Numbered from the stretch's first letter, positions 10,669 to 23,100 are shown. The stretch is 64,000 nucleotides of DNA from Hypoxylon rubiginosum (GCA_902806565.1 CADCXA010000030.1:558001-622000), one strand, 5' to 3'. Notes: a model not told the origin generated them from the letters alone. Translations and numbers: made by a program.

Positions 10669-11148
10669 ATGTTCTCCAGCATGGTCCGATTTACCGAAGA
10701 AAAAGAAGCCGCCGAGGAATATTTCCCTGGTGATACATCTCGAGGTGCTGGAATGGAGCGCAATCTTCAACGCGAGAAGGATCTGAAGGCTACTCGGCCC
10801 TCAATTTTAGCCTCTTTCGCAACCCGCAAGACCGGGGCCAAAGGAAAAGCCCCAGTCCGTGGCAAGCGACTTTTGTCGACGGACTTGGATAACGACGATA
10901 TCGAAGATGACGAAGAGTATGAACCGCTTTCGAAGCCTAGCGGCCGTGCCGCAAAGAAGCTCAAGTACACAGAGCTTGACAGCGATGAACAAGACCGCAG
11001 ACATCCGGCTAAAGCAGCGTCGCACCGTGCGACACAAGCTAAATTGTGTCTGGTAACAACTTTGACTCCTAGTAGGAGGTTGAGGGAAAGTCGAGACGAC
11101 CGACGATTTCCATCACACAGATCTCACAGGCTAGGCCCACCCGCCTAG
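10669..11148 (+). CDS. Possible hypothetical protein, basic/acidic low-complexity
   Basis: An ATG-started reading of 159 codons. It has an acidic run (DNDDIEDDEEYEP, about residues 72-84) and lysine-rich stretches such as RKTGAKGKAPVRGKR and GRAAKKLKYTELDSDEQ, resembling a nuclear-protein linker. No domain was recognised. The second half changes character (serine/arginine-rich, no conservation I can see). It lies between the ISWI and ITC1 fragments, so it could be another gene fragment. A complete functional gene is not supported. Confidence 0.3.
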   Translation: MFSSMVRFTEEKEAAEEYFPGDTSRGAGMERNLQREKDLKATRPSILASFATRKTGAKGKAPVRGKRLLSTDLDNDDIEDDEEYEPLSKPSGRAAKKLKYTELDSDEQDRRHPAKAASHRATQAKLCLVTTLTPSRRLRESRDDRRFPSHRSHRLGPPA

Positions 11149-12140
11149 GTCTTCTCGAATTTTTCTTAGTCTCCCAGAGGGAGTACCTCTTCAATCAACC
11201 AGCTGGGCGTTCTCGTTACACTTGGGGGGCGGGGGCTTTGTCGATCAGTCTTTACAGCAATCCTCTCTGCCCCCCGGAGCGAGGGCCACCACGTAAACAG
11301 CTGCTTTCTTTATTTTGCGTGATCCTGGGGAAATCGCCGTCATATGACACCACTCATGACGGGCCGGCCCGTTACTTACCCCCGACGAGCGGTCCTGGCA
11401 TCGCAAACCCGACTTCCGGGTCTAAGATCTCGATTGGTATGATAACCCGATCGGCAAAACCCGGGCCCGACACTATAATAAGGGTCAAAAGAAGATAGAG
11501 AAGTTAGTAGGGGAAGAGAAAAAGAGAGGACAGGGGAAGGTGTGGTGTGGATGAGGAGAGCTGGGAGGGTGGAGGGAATTGGACGGCGGCAAGAAAGACG
11601 CGGGCTACCGCTGGATGCCTAGCCCAGGTCACTTTGAAGGGGTCTTTTAGAGCCAGCCTCACGGACAACGAACCTGCCTACTCCCCTTCGACGGGGGGAC
11701 CTGCCATCATTATCCCGTTGTTCGCTATTCGATCCGGGGGGGGGGGGGGGGGAGATTCGCTAGCAGACGGGGCGGCTTCAGCTTCCGACCTCAACGTCTA
11801 CCAACGACGTAGGCGATGGAAAGAGTGCTACCACCGAGGTCAAGGAGACGTCGATTGATCTCGAAGTAGAACCCGAACAGGACAACACCAAATCCGACGC
11901 ATCACAATCCGATGCCCTCGCACTTCATCACGTTACACCCACATCTCTCATCGCAGTCTATATGCCGCCCAAGATACCCCTAACGACCCCTTCAGTGGTC
12001 TCACTTCCTCCGAGAAGCGGGAACTTACTGAGTTACTCGAACTCCCACCTACTGGCCAAGCCAACCGTACACTCCACTCCCATTGCCGATATATAACGGC
12101 ACGCGAACTCTGATTCGCAGAGGCGACTTCAAGCGTCCCT
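11149..12140. other. Unassigned region with a 17-G tract
   Basis: No recognised gene. A run of 17 G lies at 11736-11752. Readings around 11850-12130 look protein-like in places (for example NDPFSGLTSSEKRELTELLE at about 11976-12035), but frames change and I recognise no family. It may be decayed coding DNA upstream of the ITC1 fragment. Confidence 0.4.
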
Positions 12141-12149
12141 TTGGCATCT

Positions 12150-12410
12150 GCCACTCCCTCCCGCCTGGACAGCCCAAACCTGATGGGTGTCCAAGAAGTT
12201 GACCGGGCCTTCCCGGAACCCTTAAAGGGACCCATTCTGCGACGTATTCAATGCCGGATAATACCCCGAATCGACGTACTTGTAGATAGGATCTATGACG
12301 AGTTCAAGTCGGACTACTACCCTGGTGAAACGGTCACCATAATCCGCAAGAAAGATGGCGAGCGGGTAACGGATGGCGCAAGATTGTCTAATATGTATTT
12401 GATGGTGTAG
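12150..12410 (+). pseudogene. ITC1/ACF1-like WAC-domain fragment
   Basis: The reading contains GVQEVDRAFPEPLKGPILRR, RIDVLVDRIYDEFKSDYYPG and ETVTI, closely matching the WAC domain of fungal Itc1, the accessory subunit of the ISW2/ACF chromatin remodeller (family form: GAREVEQAFPEALKGPILRR then RIDTLVDxIYDEFKSDYYPGE). Only the second part of the domain is present. The start of a WAC domain (a V-W-H-I-type motif) and the rest of a protein normally over 1000 residues are missing, and the frame ends at TAG 12408-12410 soon after. It is a gene fragment, not a short complete gene. Confidence 0.82.
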
Positions 12411-12707
12411 GAAATTAATAAGTGTTGGAAGGACATGAAGCTGTTGTAGACTAGCCCCTTTGAAAGCTATCATAAGGCACATGAGATTCACTGCCCTAGC
12501 TTAATAGAGTTGTAGAGTGCCATAAATACCATGAGACGATGCTGGAAGGTACATTCATCATAAGCATACGTGATTGCAAAGAAGACTCTTGCTTGCTTAC
12601 CCGGCGGCGACTGGTATTTGAATTGAAAACAATACACTCACAAACTGGAACACCGGAATCCTAGTCCTACAATCCCCTTTTCCTTTCCCATATTGCCTGC
12701 TGATATC
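12411..12707. other. Gap before hypothetical gene
   Basis: Nothing was recognised in this 297-base stretch. It contains the 3' end of the minus-strand gene that stops at 12708. Confidence 0.5.
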
Positions 12708-13940
12708 TTACCGCCTGCCCGAATCGCCGCGTCTCTCGGCTTCCAGCAGAGCATCGAATTCCTTCTGCGCCTGCTCCTTCTCGTAGTTCTTCTGCTCCTT
12801 TTCCTCTTCTTCCTTCGTGTAGGCAAATCCCTCCGTATTCCGCGGGACTTCCTTGGTGTTCTGGGTCTTGTCCTGCCGCAGCTGACCCCATCCCCGCTCC
12901 TGGCCGGAGGAATCGCCCCGAGTCCACTGAGCGCTTCCGGACTGCGCCTGCTGTCTTAAGCGGTCCCAGGAAGAGCTACCTTGGGCGCTGCGGGCCTGTT
13001 GCGCTTCGGCTCTCCGCGCCGATGCGGACACTGGCGAGCCGTCGTCGTCCTCGAACAAGTCTGAAACGTCGTCACGAGGCTGACTAGACGGTGGTGCTTG
13101 AGATTGAGCGGCCCGTGTCCAGGTAGGCCGGGGAGTAGGAGAGGTTGCACCTGTGCCGGGTGCCGAACCGGAGCCGCCAAATGCGTTATCTGGCTGGCTA
13201 GTGTATGGTTCACGTCCACCATCTTGAGACGCTTGATCCCCCGATTCTGAAGGGTGCTGCCTGCGTGGGATTTCGGTACCTCCACGGACCGGGATATTTC
13301 GCTGTTGCGCGCGCGCAGACGCGTTCTTGAGCGAGTTGGTTTTTACTTCTTGCCTCCAGGCCGTCAGGCGCGGATCTCTCATCACGTGTGCTTCGTACGT
13401 CGTCTCCGTCATAGAGGCGAAGAAGATGGCGTTCACGAGCCAGAACGGCGGCAAGTACGTGAGAACACGAATAGTTTGCCAGGCGCGTACGGCAGTTATA
13501 TCCCGGAACAAGGGGGCGCGTTTGGAAGGGAAGACGAGCGGATTGAAGGCCTTGGGCCGGATAAAAGCAAATGAGTACGACTTCCTCGTAACCCAGGAAA
13601 AGCAGAGACTGCCGGCGAACGTGAGAGGATTCAACCAAGAGGCGTATCGGGATGAAATTGCAGCAGCCTCACTCGTAGCATCAACCTCACCGGCGGTCAG
13701 GGGGCGCTGAACTGCATTGGCTGACCTGAGAACTTTCATAATAATATAGGTGGTTACTGGGTAGCCTCCCAGGAAGCCCCCAGAACGTATGGGTAGCCTA
13801 TCTAAGTGGATAGCAGCACCCTCCTCGAAGAGCTTGCGCTCAATCTGTGCCTGTTGAATGGGGGTTATGTTTGGCCAAGGAGGGTTGGTGGTGGGCGTCA
13901 AGTCGCCATTCGAAGGGTCGAAACCGTTATTAGACGGCAT
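12708..13940 (-). CDS. Conserved fungal protein of unknown function, membrane-associated, disordered C-terminus
   Basis: An uninterrupted 410-residue frame from an ATG at 13938-13940. Residues 1-30 are polar and proline-rich. Residues 50-190 are ordered, with hydrophobic stretches near 104-115 and 158-176 (the latter around TYLPPFWLVNAIFFASM), so one or two membrane passes are possible. From about residue 200 the chain is low-complexity (Gln, Ser, Gly, Pro), with an acidic patch DLFEDDDG and a charged, probably helical end rich in KEEEEKEQ. I recognise no named domain. A mitochondrial or endomembrane protein would fit but is inference. It is divergent from DNA2 across 625 bp. Confidence 0.78.
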   Translation of the reverse strand: MPSNNGFDPSNGDLTPTTNPPWPNITPIQQAQIERKLFEEGAAIHLDRLPIRSGGFLGGYPVTTYIIMKVLRSANAVQRPLTAGEVDATSEAAAISSRYASWLNPLTFAGSLCFSWVTRKSYSFAFIRPKAFNPLVFPSKRAPLFRDITAVRAWQTIRVLTYLPPFWLVNAIFFASMTETTYEAHVMRDPRLTAWRQEVKTNSLKNASARAQQRNIPVRGGTEIPRRQHPSESGDQASQDGGREPYTSQPDNAFGGSGSAPGTGATSPTPRPTWTRAAQSQAPPSSQPRDDVSDLFEDDDGSPVSASARRAEAQQARSAQGSSSWDRLRQQAQSGSAQWTRGDSSGQERGWGQLRQDKTQNTKEVPRNTEGFAYTKEEEEKEQKNYEKEQAQKEFDALLEAERRGDSGRR

Positions 13941-14565
13941 CGTGCCAGGTTCGTGTTATGCTTACACTTTCTGTTTCGCAGTCGTCGCATCGGATTAAGT
14001 GTCAAGTCTTACTTAGATGTTGGATCTGATGCCAAGTAGAGAAAGCATGAGTGAAGCTGTAGTGGGGCAGTTGTCGTTGGAGTTGTCGTCTTGTCTCGGC
14101 TAGGGGACGGGGACGGGGTCTGGGGGAATAGCTTGAGCCACTTTTGCTATCACCCCACAGCTATAAGCCACTAATTCATTACCCCACCACACCAGCGCTA
14201 TGCGCTATTGATTTCATATGTCTCAGCCACAATCGCGTTTTATTGACTTTCTATCCCATCTTCCGTGACGCGTCTTAGTCGCGTTTCCAATTCCAATACT
14301 GTAAACCAATTGCTTTGCTATCGAGCCAACTGCACCACACACCCCTCCCACCCTCCTGGCCTCCAGCTTGGACCCGTCGCGACCAGGGCCTTTGGAATTC
14401 CGACGTAAAGACAACTGGCTTCAGAGCTCACTTTTAGTTCGCCGTAACCTCAGAATCTTTGGTCTTCTCCATTCTTTCATCCCACATCCTAAGTCCTCGT
14501 CTATCTGCGTTACGTCGTAGTCTCTACCAAAAGCCAATTATGATGAAATAAAATCCCATGACACA
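13941..14565. promoter_or_regulatory. Divergent promoter region (hypothetical gene / DNA2)
   Basis: This 625 bp stretch separates two divergent start codons. C/T-rich tracts run toward DNA2 (for example about 14455-14480). No TATA box or known operator was recognised. It also includes ACGCGTC at 14267-14273, which contains the ACGCGT core bound by MBF-type G1/S regulators in yeasts; this is suggestive only for a replication gene. Confidence 0.45.
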
Positions 14566-17500
14566 ATGCCTCTCCAAAAATCATTCTCGGAGCAGAATGG
14601 CTCTAATAGAGTACGTATAACTCACTTCCTTACTGACATGGGTCTGACATGAAGCCGCAGACTCGTCAGCAATGGAAAGCCAGGAGCCATTCCGCCGTAA
14701 ATCAATCGACCACCTCTCGAAAAACCGTGCCTAAGCCACTCCAACCTATTTCCGCCGCCTCTAAGAACAAGCTCAATGCTTTCAAATGCCCGAGCCCAAC
14801 TAAGTCAAAGGACGAGGAGACGCATACGCTACCGCCAATTATCAATATCGAAGGGCCGCCGAACGACGATAGCAACCCTAACAAACAAAACGATAAGCGA
14901 ACTCCAGAGGAAAACCCTCTCCTCCCCGCTTCCAAAGACAGCACTGCCACGCCTGTGAGTCGGCTAGCATGGCAGGATCTTATTGGAATGTCCGAGGCTA
15001 GAGAGGAAGAGGACGACACGAGTCCTAATGAGAAGATTGGTTGGGACACGAGAGAAGATTTGCGGCAAAGAGTGAAGCTATCGCCGGTAATGCCAGGCAA
15101 GAGGGGGAAGAAGAGAGCACGGAGTTCCTCTCCCGTCTCGTCGCCTGCTAATTCCAAGCCTCATACCCCAGCTGTCAACGTCGGGAAACTATCACGAGCC
15201 CTCAAATCTCCACACGCCGATCCCGCATTGGAACTGTGGGATCGCTTCTCTCTCAGCGGATCCACCTCCATCACGCCGATCGGGGCCATGAACTCCGCTC
15301 TGGCCCAAATTATGGTATCGTCTTCGCCCCGACCCTCAAGGACAGCGGGCGAAAGCGGACTGCGAAGAGCTATCAGTTGCGGAGTGAATTGGCCAAAACG
15401 TCGAAAGGTAGAACGAGCAGAGGCTCCAAGGCCGATGGAAGTCATCGCTGATGAGAGTCCAAGCGGTGGTTCAAAATCCTCTATGGTAAATGCTTTGTTG
15501 CAGACCGTCAACGGAGAGATCAACAGGTCCAAGGCTATCCAAACCCATCGTGAAACTTTGAAGTCCCCGTCACCCAAAAAGAAGCGTTCTCAGCTGGTCG
15601 CAGAGTCTTCCGGTTCGCCAACCCGAGGAAAATCACCCTCGAAGCCTGTCCTTCTGATTGACACCGATAAACCAGTACCAACAACGGAAAAGCCAAGGCT
15701 AGATACGTCGTTGGACGCTTCATCGGACTATGGAGATGACGATTTCGATGACGATGCACTCATGGAGTTAGACGCAAGTGTATGTCAACCGCACGAAGAA
15801 CACGCACAGGCAGATGCTATAGTGCAACCGGCAGATACGGGCCAGATTCAAATTCAGCAGCAGCCCAGCCGAGAGTCTGAATCATATGACGACGAATTCG
15901 CGGACATGGACGACGACATATTCGCCGCTGCTGAAGATTTGATGACACAAATCGATTCAAGTGGCCCTTCGGTGGATAAAACCGATACCCTCCCCCAAAC
16001 CAATGTTACTGCGCAAGAGAAACCAACGGAAGTGGTTAATGACTTTGCTGAGGATGCATTTGAGGATGATTTCGGAGGCGATTTTGATTTCGAGGCTGCT
16101 GAAATAGCTGCTACACAATCTGCCTCTTCTAAGCAGATGAACGGATCGTTACCTGTGCGTAGGTGGCAATAGAACCTAAATAGACTTAGTTGCTAAGAAT
16201 ATTTGTAGGTAACCAACAAGCCAAAGACTATCCAAAGATATCTTGTGACTAAGGTGTTGCAAAGCCAATATATCGATGATCACGGAAGGGAATCGGTAGA
16301 AAAGGTACGTATTCCGTCAGATTATTAGAGGAGATAGCTAACAAGTCTAGATTCTGTTCGTTCAAGTCGATAGGAGCAATGTGATCAAGACCATTCATCT
16401 TCGAGGAGATTGGATAGACACTCCGGCGAGTCCAAAAGCCTACGTCCATATAATCGGCGGATTCCAGTCAACCGGACAATGCATCATAGACAATTCCCAA
16501 AACATTCTTATCCTCCATCCGGATCAACTGATATCAGCTACGGTTGTGGCAGACAGTTTTACGTGTATGCGTCGCGCTGTGCTGCAAGATCGCGTCAAGG
16601 CAACCAGCGACAAGACTCCGCCCCTCGTCTATGGAACTTTGCTACACGAGATTTTCCAGGAGGCGCTGTCGTCAAACAAATGGGACCTGAAGTTCTTGAA
16701 TGGTGTCATTTGTGACATCACAGATAAGCATGTGGAAGACTTGTATACTATCAAGGTCTCTATCAGCGATGCTCGCGAGCACCTTCGGTCGAAAATGCCG
16801 GAACTAAGAAGTTGGGCCGCGGCATTTGTCACTTCTTTCCCCAAGGTATGCATTCTAATTTACATACGACGAGCGAAGCGTATATCGTTTGCTAACATAC
16901 AGTAGCCTGATGCTGTTGTGCAAGGCCGGAACGGGGACAAGGCAAATATGTGTGTTACCAAGTTACTCGACGTCGAAGAACACGTTTGGTCTCCGATGTA
17001 TGGACTGAAGGGTAATATCGACGCGACGGTGCAGGTGACTATGAAAGACGGAGCTCAACGACGTATCTTGACTGTGCCTTTCGAGGTGAAGACGGGTCAC
17101 AATGCCACGAGCAACCATCAAGCGCAAACTTCCCTATATAATCTCCTATTGTCAGATCGATACGACATAGAGATCGCTTATGGTATTCTATACTACATGG
17201 AGACATCACAGACTTTCCGTATCCCGACCATTCGCCACGAGCTTCGCCATATGATCATGCAACGCAATCAGCTCGCCTGTTACATCCGAGAGCGTAGCGT
17301 TCAGCTCCCGCCCATGAAACGAAGCACGAACACATGCGACAGGTGTTATGCAAAAACATCTTGCTTCATATACCATAAACTTGCCGATGGCGGTGATCAG
17401 GAGACGAGCGGCATGAAAGCCAAGTTTGATGAAGTGGTCCAACACTTAACCCCGACTCACCGGGAATTCTTTCTGAAATGGGAAGACCTACTAACAAAGG

Positions 17501-19737
17501 AAGAGAGGGAGAGCCAGAAGTTGCGCCGAGAGCTCTGGACCATGGTGAGCACCGAAAGAGAGAAGGTTGGGCGATGCTTTGCCAATGTTATCATCGAGGA
17601 GGGTTCAGCCGCGGAAGATGCCCACAGCCCGAAAATCAACAGATTCCATTATACGTTCGTCAAGGAGAATGCACCATCCGGATTTTCCTTCCTTGATTCT
17701 CAGCTCGCGGTAGGAGAGCCGATTGTGGTGTCGGACGAGAATGGGCATTTTGCCTTGGCACTTGGGTTCGTCACATCGGTACGAAAGCAGAAGATCAGCG
17801 TCGCGGTTGACCGCCGACTTCACAACGCCCGCATACGTCGATCGGGATTCGACGAGTCAAACAACCAAGTGTTCGCCAGCGTAATGGAGGTAGCACCCAA
17901 AGGGGCAACACCTGCGCAATCGCAAGGCAAGGTGAAGGAAGCGCCCCTTAAATATCGACTCGATAAGGATGAATTCAGCAATGGCATGGCAACTGTCCGA
18001 AACAATTTGGTTCAAGTAATGGCGGATGGTGTGTTCGGATCGAGAGCAATTCGACGGTTAGTTGTTGACCTTGCTCCGCCGACGTTCAAAGCTATGACGA
18101 CGCAATACACGGTGTGCGACGAAGGGGACCTCAATATCGACCAGAAAAAGGCTATCGAAAAGGTGATGAGCGCCAACGACTACGCACTCGTTCTCGGGAT
18201 GCCTGGTACTGGAAAAACAACTACAATTGCCCACATCATCCGCGCCCTTGTCGGTCAGGGGAAGAGTGTACTCTTAACCTCGTATACGCATTCTGCCGTG
18301 GACAACATCTTATTGAAACTGAAAGACGATAAGATGCCAGTATTACGGCTCGGCGCGCCGGCAAAGGTTCACCCCGAAGTGCAGGATTTTGCGGTCCTTG
18401 CGGGACATCCTATGAACAGTTTCGAGGAGATCCGAGCCGCTTGGCATGGAACGCCAATTGTGGCGACGACTTGTTTAGGTGTCAGCCACCCGGTTTTCAA
18501 TGAACGCACCTTCGACTACTGCATTGTCGACGAGGCGTCGCAGATTACACTTCCTATCTGTCTGGGACCAATCCGTTTGGCTCGTACGTTTGTTTTAGTC
18601 GGAGACCATAATCAATTACCTCCTCTCGTACAGAACGAGGAGGCTCGCGTCGGCGGTCTAGATATCAGTCTCTTCAAGTTACTCTCGGACACTCATCCGG
18701 ATTCGGTCGTCAACCTCGAACACCAGTATCGTATGTGTGAGGATGTCATGATGCTCAGCAATACCCTCATCTACGAAGGTCGACTTAAGTGCGGTACCGA
18801 AGCTCTCCGCCATCGAAAACTCGAAATACCCAATATGGAAAGCCTGCGGCATAAGCACTACGATGCTAGCACCATTATGCACCCTGGTACACCGCGATCC
18901 TTTTGCACCGCCTGGACAAACGACAACTGCTGGCTACGCCACCTCCTGGATCCCGAATCCCGTGTCCGCTTTATCAACACAGACTCTCTACCGGCGTCCC
19001 GGGAAGAGGCCAAGGGAAACCGCATCGTTAACCCAACAGAAGCGCGCATCGTAGTCCAGCTCGTCGACGCGCTCCTCGCGACCGGCGTACCCGCTGCCGA
19101 GATCGGTGTCATGACGCATTATCGGTCACAACTGTCGCTCCTTAAACATGGGCTGCGCGCGCACGGTAGCTCCATCGAGCTGCACACGGCCGACCGGTTC
19201 CAGGGGCGCGATAAGGAGGTGGTCATCCTCAGCCTAGTCCGAAGCAACGACGCCTGCAACATCGGCGACCTGCTAAAGGACTGGCGGCGCATCAACGTCG
19301 CCTTCACGCGCGCCAAGACGAAGCTGCTGGTCGTGGGCAGCCGCGACACCCTCAAGGGGAGCGGCGAGGCGGAGATGCTGAGCAAGTTCGTCCGGCTGAT
19401 GGAGGGCCGCGACTGGGTTTACGACCTACCCGCCGACGCGCTCGAGAGCCATTTCTTCGAGGACACAAGTTCCGGGACGCAGGTCACGGCTACCGGAGGC
19501 GGTGGTAGCGGTGCTCTTACGGCTGCGGGTCGGCAGCAACAGCTTTCTCCAGGGAAGAAGAAGCTGCCGAAAAAGGGCTTCGCCGGTCGTTCGGCAAAGA
19601 ATAGCCAGGTCTCGGACGGAAAGGAGAACCGGCGTCCGGACGGGCCGAAGAGGGGCAAGGTTACGGAGAGGGCTCTACTCAGGGGGAACCTTATCACGAG
19701 GGATATTTTCAACGAAATCACAGACGGTCGCTTCTAG
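14566..19737 (+). CDS. DNA2: DNA replication ATP-dependent helicase/nuclease Dna2
   Basis: Five exons join in frame: 14566-14610, 14661-16154, 16209-16304, 16351-16845 and 16906-19737, giving about 1653 residues, normal for filamentous fungi. The first 530 residues are disordered and acidic. The RecB-like nuclease domain begins near TIQRYLVTKVL. The four 4Fe-4S cysteines are present: one in ADSFTCMRRAVLQDR (about residue 616) and a C-x2-C-x5-C set in CDRCYAKTSC (about 853). Superfamily 1 helicase motifs follow: Walker A GMPGTGKTTT (about 1140), DEAS, GDHNQLPPLV, EHQYRM, DRFQGRDKEVVILSLVRSN and RRINVAFTRAK. Dna2 trims long 5' flaps in Okazaki fragment processing and resects DNA ends. The second intron uses donor GTGCGT after LP; choosing GTAGG instead would break the frame. 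No damage was seen. Confidence 0.95.
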
Positions 19738-20154
19738 GCTGCCTCCCCGGAGCAGGTTCATGTTTTATAGATTGGATGGAGCGTGCATCATTGGGTCGTT
19801 TGGGTTCGCATCTTCAGGGCATCAGTTATGGATATATGCTTACTGACCCGATTGGGAGCATTTTATGACTGAGCATAGGGCGCCTTAGGTTACAGGCAGA
19901 TCTTATATGACAGAGTAGCTGCTTACTCGTAATCCAAACGGCAGACTGCCTCATGAAACTAAACACGAGCTTGACATATAAATAACTCACGTCCTATAAA
20001 TAAAGTAGAATCTACTCAATAGGTTACCTAAAGTTCAAGAAGTCGTAGTGAAACATTTGACAGCATGAAGTTCATACGTTGTAAAGAAAAGGTATCATTC
20101 CCAGGGCTAACAGCCGTAAACTAACCCCCCTAAACCGAAGATTCCATTTTCCAT
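19738..20154. other. Convergent intergenic gap
   Basis: These 417 bases lie between the stop codons of DNA2 and the sugar transporter. They hold both transcript ends. No repeat or RNA gene was seen. Confidence 0.55.
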
Positions 20155-23100
20155 TCATTTATGCGCAGTATCATTCGAGTCCTCCGAAATCCTCGTCGTA
20201 GGCTCCAACGTCGTAAACTCGGACGGCCTCCGCGGAAAGGACGGGGAAATCATACTGCTCCCGTCGTACCCGTTACCATTGCTGCGATCTAGTCGACCGC
20301 CGCCGCCGCCGCCGCCTATCGTATAATCATGCCAGTCCTCCTCGCCGCCGATACCACCTATACCTATACCCCCGCCCTGCGCGTACGTCTTCTGCTGCTG
20401 CTGCAGCTGCTGCGGCGCGCGGGGCCGCTGCTTCCAGATGAGGTCCACGTAGAGCGAGGGCTTCTCCTCGCCGCGGCGCCGCAGCACGTGGCGGCGCACG
20501 AACCACGGCAGGTACCGGGTGACCTGGTGGCGGACGAAGTCGCGCTTGCGCACGGCGAAGACCAGGTCCAGGTCCTCGAGCGACCGCCGCTTGGTCTCCT
20601 CGACGAAGAGGAATACCAGGACGAAGGCGAGCAGGTCGAGGGCGGCGAACAGGCCTAGGGAGCCGCTGATGCGGAGGCTGGCGTTGATGCTAGGAGTAAA
20701 GGGGGTAGGTGAGTATGATTTTCCCTTTTTCTTTTAGGTAGGGTTTTTTTTCGGGAGGAAAAGCAGTGGGAAGGATCTTCGATTCGGTTGTGATAAACCT
20801 AAGAATAAAGAACATACCTGGGAAAGAACATCTGGATAAGTCCGGCAAATAGGAGATTGATTGCGATTGCAAACGCGCACCCCTATATGATGAGTCAGCT
20901 GTGCTACTGTAGCGAAGTTAGAGGTAGTCTATTCGATTACGTACAGCTTCGCGATGAGAAAGTGGGAAGCTATTATCTTGTCAGTGTATAACCATTACTC
21001 ATATACGGGGGATAGACTGACCTTTCCGACGCAAGAGTAAAGGGGATGGGTCCTAGATGATTATTAGTTCCTGGTGGTTGGAGTTGCTGTCAGGAATAGG
21101 GGCCTTACCCATTCCTGGCGAATACGCCGCCGTGAAAACTAATGGCATCAGTTGGCTATTTGATTTCCTCGCATCGATATAGACTTACGAAATACGAAAA
21201 GAGCAAAGATCCCGGCCTTCGTCTTGGCATCATCGATCATGGTCGATAGAGAAGCAGCGAGCATGAATAGACACATGACAGGTAATGTCATCACGAGCCA
21301 CTTACGGCGACCCAGCGTATCAATGGTCCGGATTGCCGGGAGGCCGAAGACGAAGTTTATCGCCCCTATCATAGAGATACCTCTCTGTAAGCAAATAGTC
21401 GCCATAGGTAGGTTGTCCGTTAGACATACCGTATGCTAAGCTGTAGACCATAGGCATGAGGCGCTCTTGTGTACGTAATGTCCCGCTGAAAAGTGTACCC
21501 GAATAAAACGCGAAGACGTTGACTGTGTTGACTCGTTAGTGCTGTAGTTTTTTATTCCAGTCATTCTATATTGTTATCGCTAGGTGTCTTGAATGTACGT
21601 ACTACCACATAGTTGCTGAGCTAAGGCAACTATTGAACTACTTATCAGGGCGTTTCTCAGTCTTCTTCGTGTAAAGAGTTGTTTGTATTGGGACGCGTAG
21701 CCCTTCACATGAGCGAAGAAGCCTTGGGGGATGTTGTCGCCTTGGTTTTCTAGGTCGAAGTGATCGGAATATTCTTCGAGCTCGACGGACTTGTAGACTA
21801 GATAGATATCTCGAAGGGCTTGGAGCTATTTGTACGACGTATCTTAGTCATCTGTTCCCCTAAGACCGGGTCTTGCTAATAGGTAGTTCAGTTACGCACC
21901 TCTGTTTTGCGGAGTCCTCGTAAAATGTCGTATGCCTTCTGGGGATCGTAGCGGGTAGATTTCCGCATATAGTAGCGAGGGCTCTCCGGACAGAACCAAA
22001 GCCCTATCATGAGAAAGATACTTGGCACAAGAGGCGCCCCCAAGATCAACCTGAGTGCTACCCACTCATTCGCTGCTTTGTAGAAGATCAAGTTGAAGGC
22101 GAAGCCCATCATAATTCCGAAAGCAACCCTAGATAGCTGTCAACTATTGCATTAATCTCGTCTCGGGGAGGTCTGAAAGCTTACCATAACTGCCAGGCGA
22201 GGATGGCGCTTCCTCTCCAGAAACCAATTGCAGTCTCGGATGCCAGAATTGGTGTGCTAACGGCCTTGAGCCCCATACCTATCCAGAGATTAACGTCAGT
22301 TTGGATTCATTATATCATATCTCATCCATATGATAGACTCAGACTTACCAATACCGTTAATTATTCGCACGCCAAATAGCGCGACCCAGCTGTAACAAAA
22401 TGCTGCACTCAACGCCGAACTGATGAAGATTAGGCCAGCGGCCACGGCCATAGCACCCCTACGGCCGATCAGATCATTAACTGGCAGGGACAGCCAGCAA
22501 CCCAAGAGAGCAGCGAAGAAGAACGGCGAGGCATTGGTAGCGCCGAGTTTCCAGTCATCCCCCTGAGGCTGCGCATTTTCATCACCAGATCTAGTCGAAA
22601 CCACGTTAGGGAGCCCGAATAGGTCGGCATACAGAGAAGCCCCGTTGATCGAAGACTGCACGAAGCCTTGAAGGAAGGCTGCCAGCGAGACTGTGAGAAT
22701 GACCATGAACATTTTCTTTTGTGAGAAAAGAGAGTCCTTCTCTGCCTTCAAGGCTACTTTCTCTTCTACATCAAGCTGAACTGGCAAGTGTTTGCCAGCC
22801 TCTGGGTCATCAGACCGAGCGACCTCGTCGTACGTGCGCACATTCTGCGCCACTCGAGCTGCTCGAAGCAGCTTAGCCCGGTCAACCTTTGGTAGACATC
22901 TCTTCTGAAATGCAGTCACGTCCTCTTTGAGTTCTTCGTCGTTGAGGTGAGCTTTGATGTGTTAGTGGGAGTTGAAGGATGGGCTTCACTACACGGTAGT
23001 ATTCCATACCTAACGGGTTCTCAATAATAGCATGCCTATTGCTGCGTCTTCTCTTCACTTGATCTCGGTACTGGACATTTCCGGCCCCCGTTGCAGTAAC

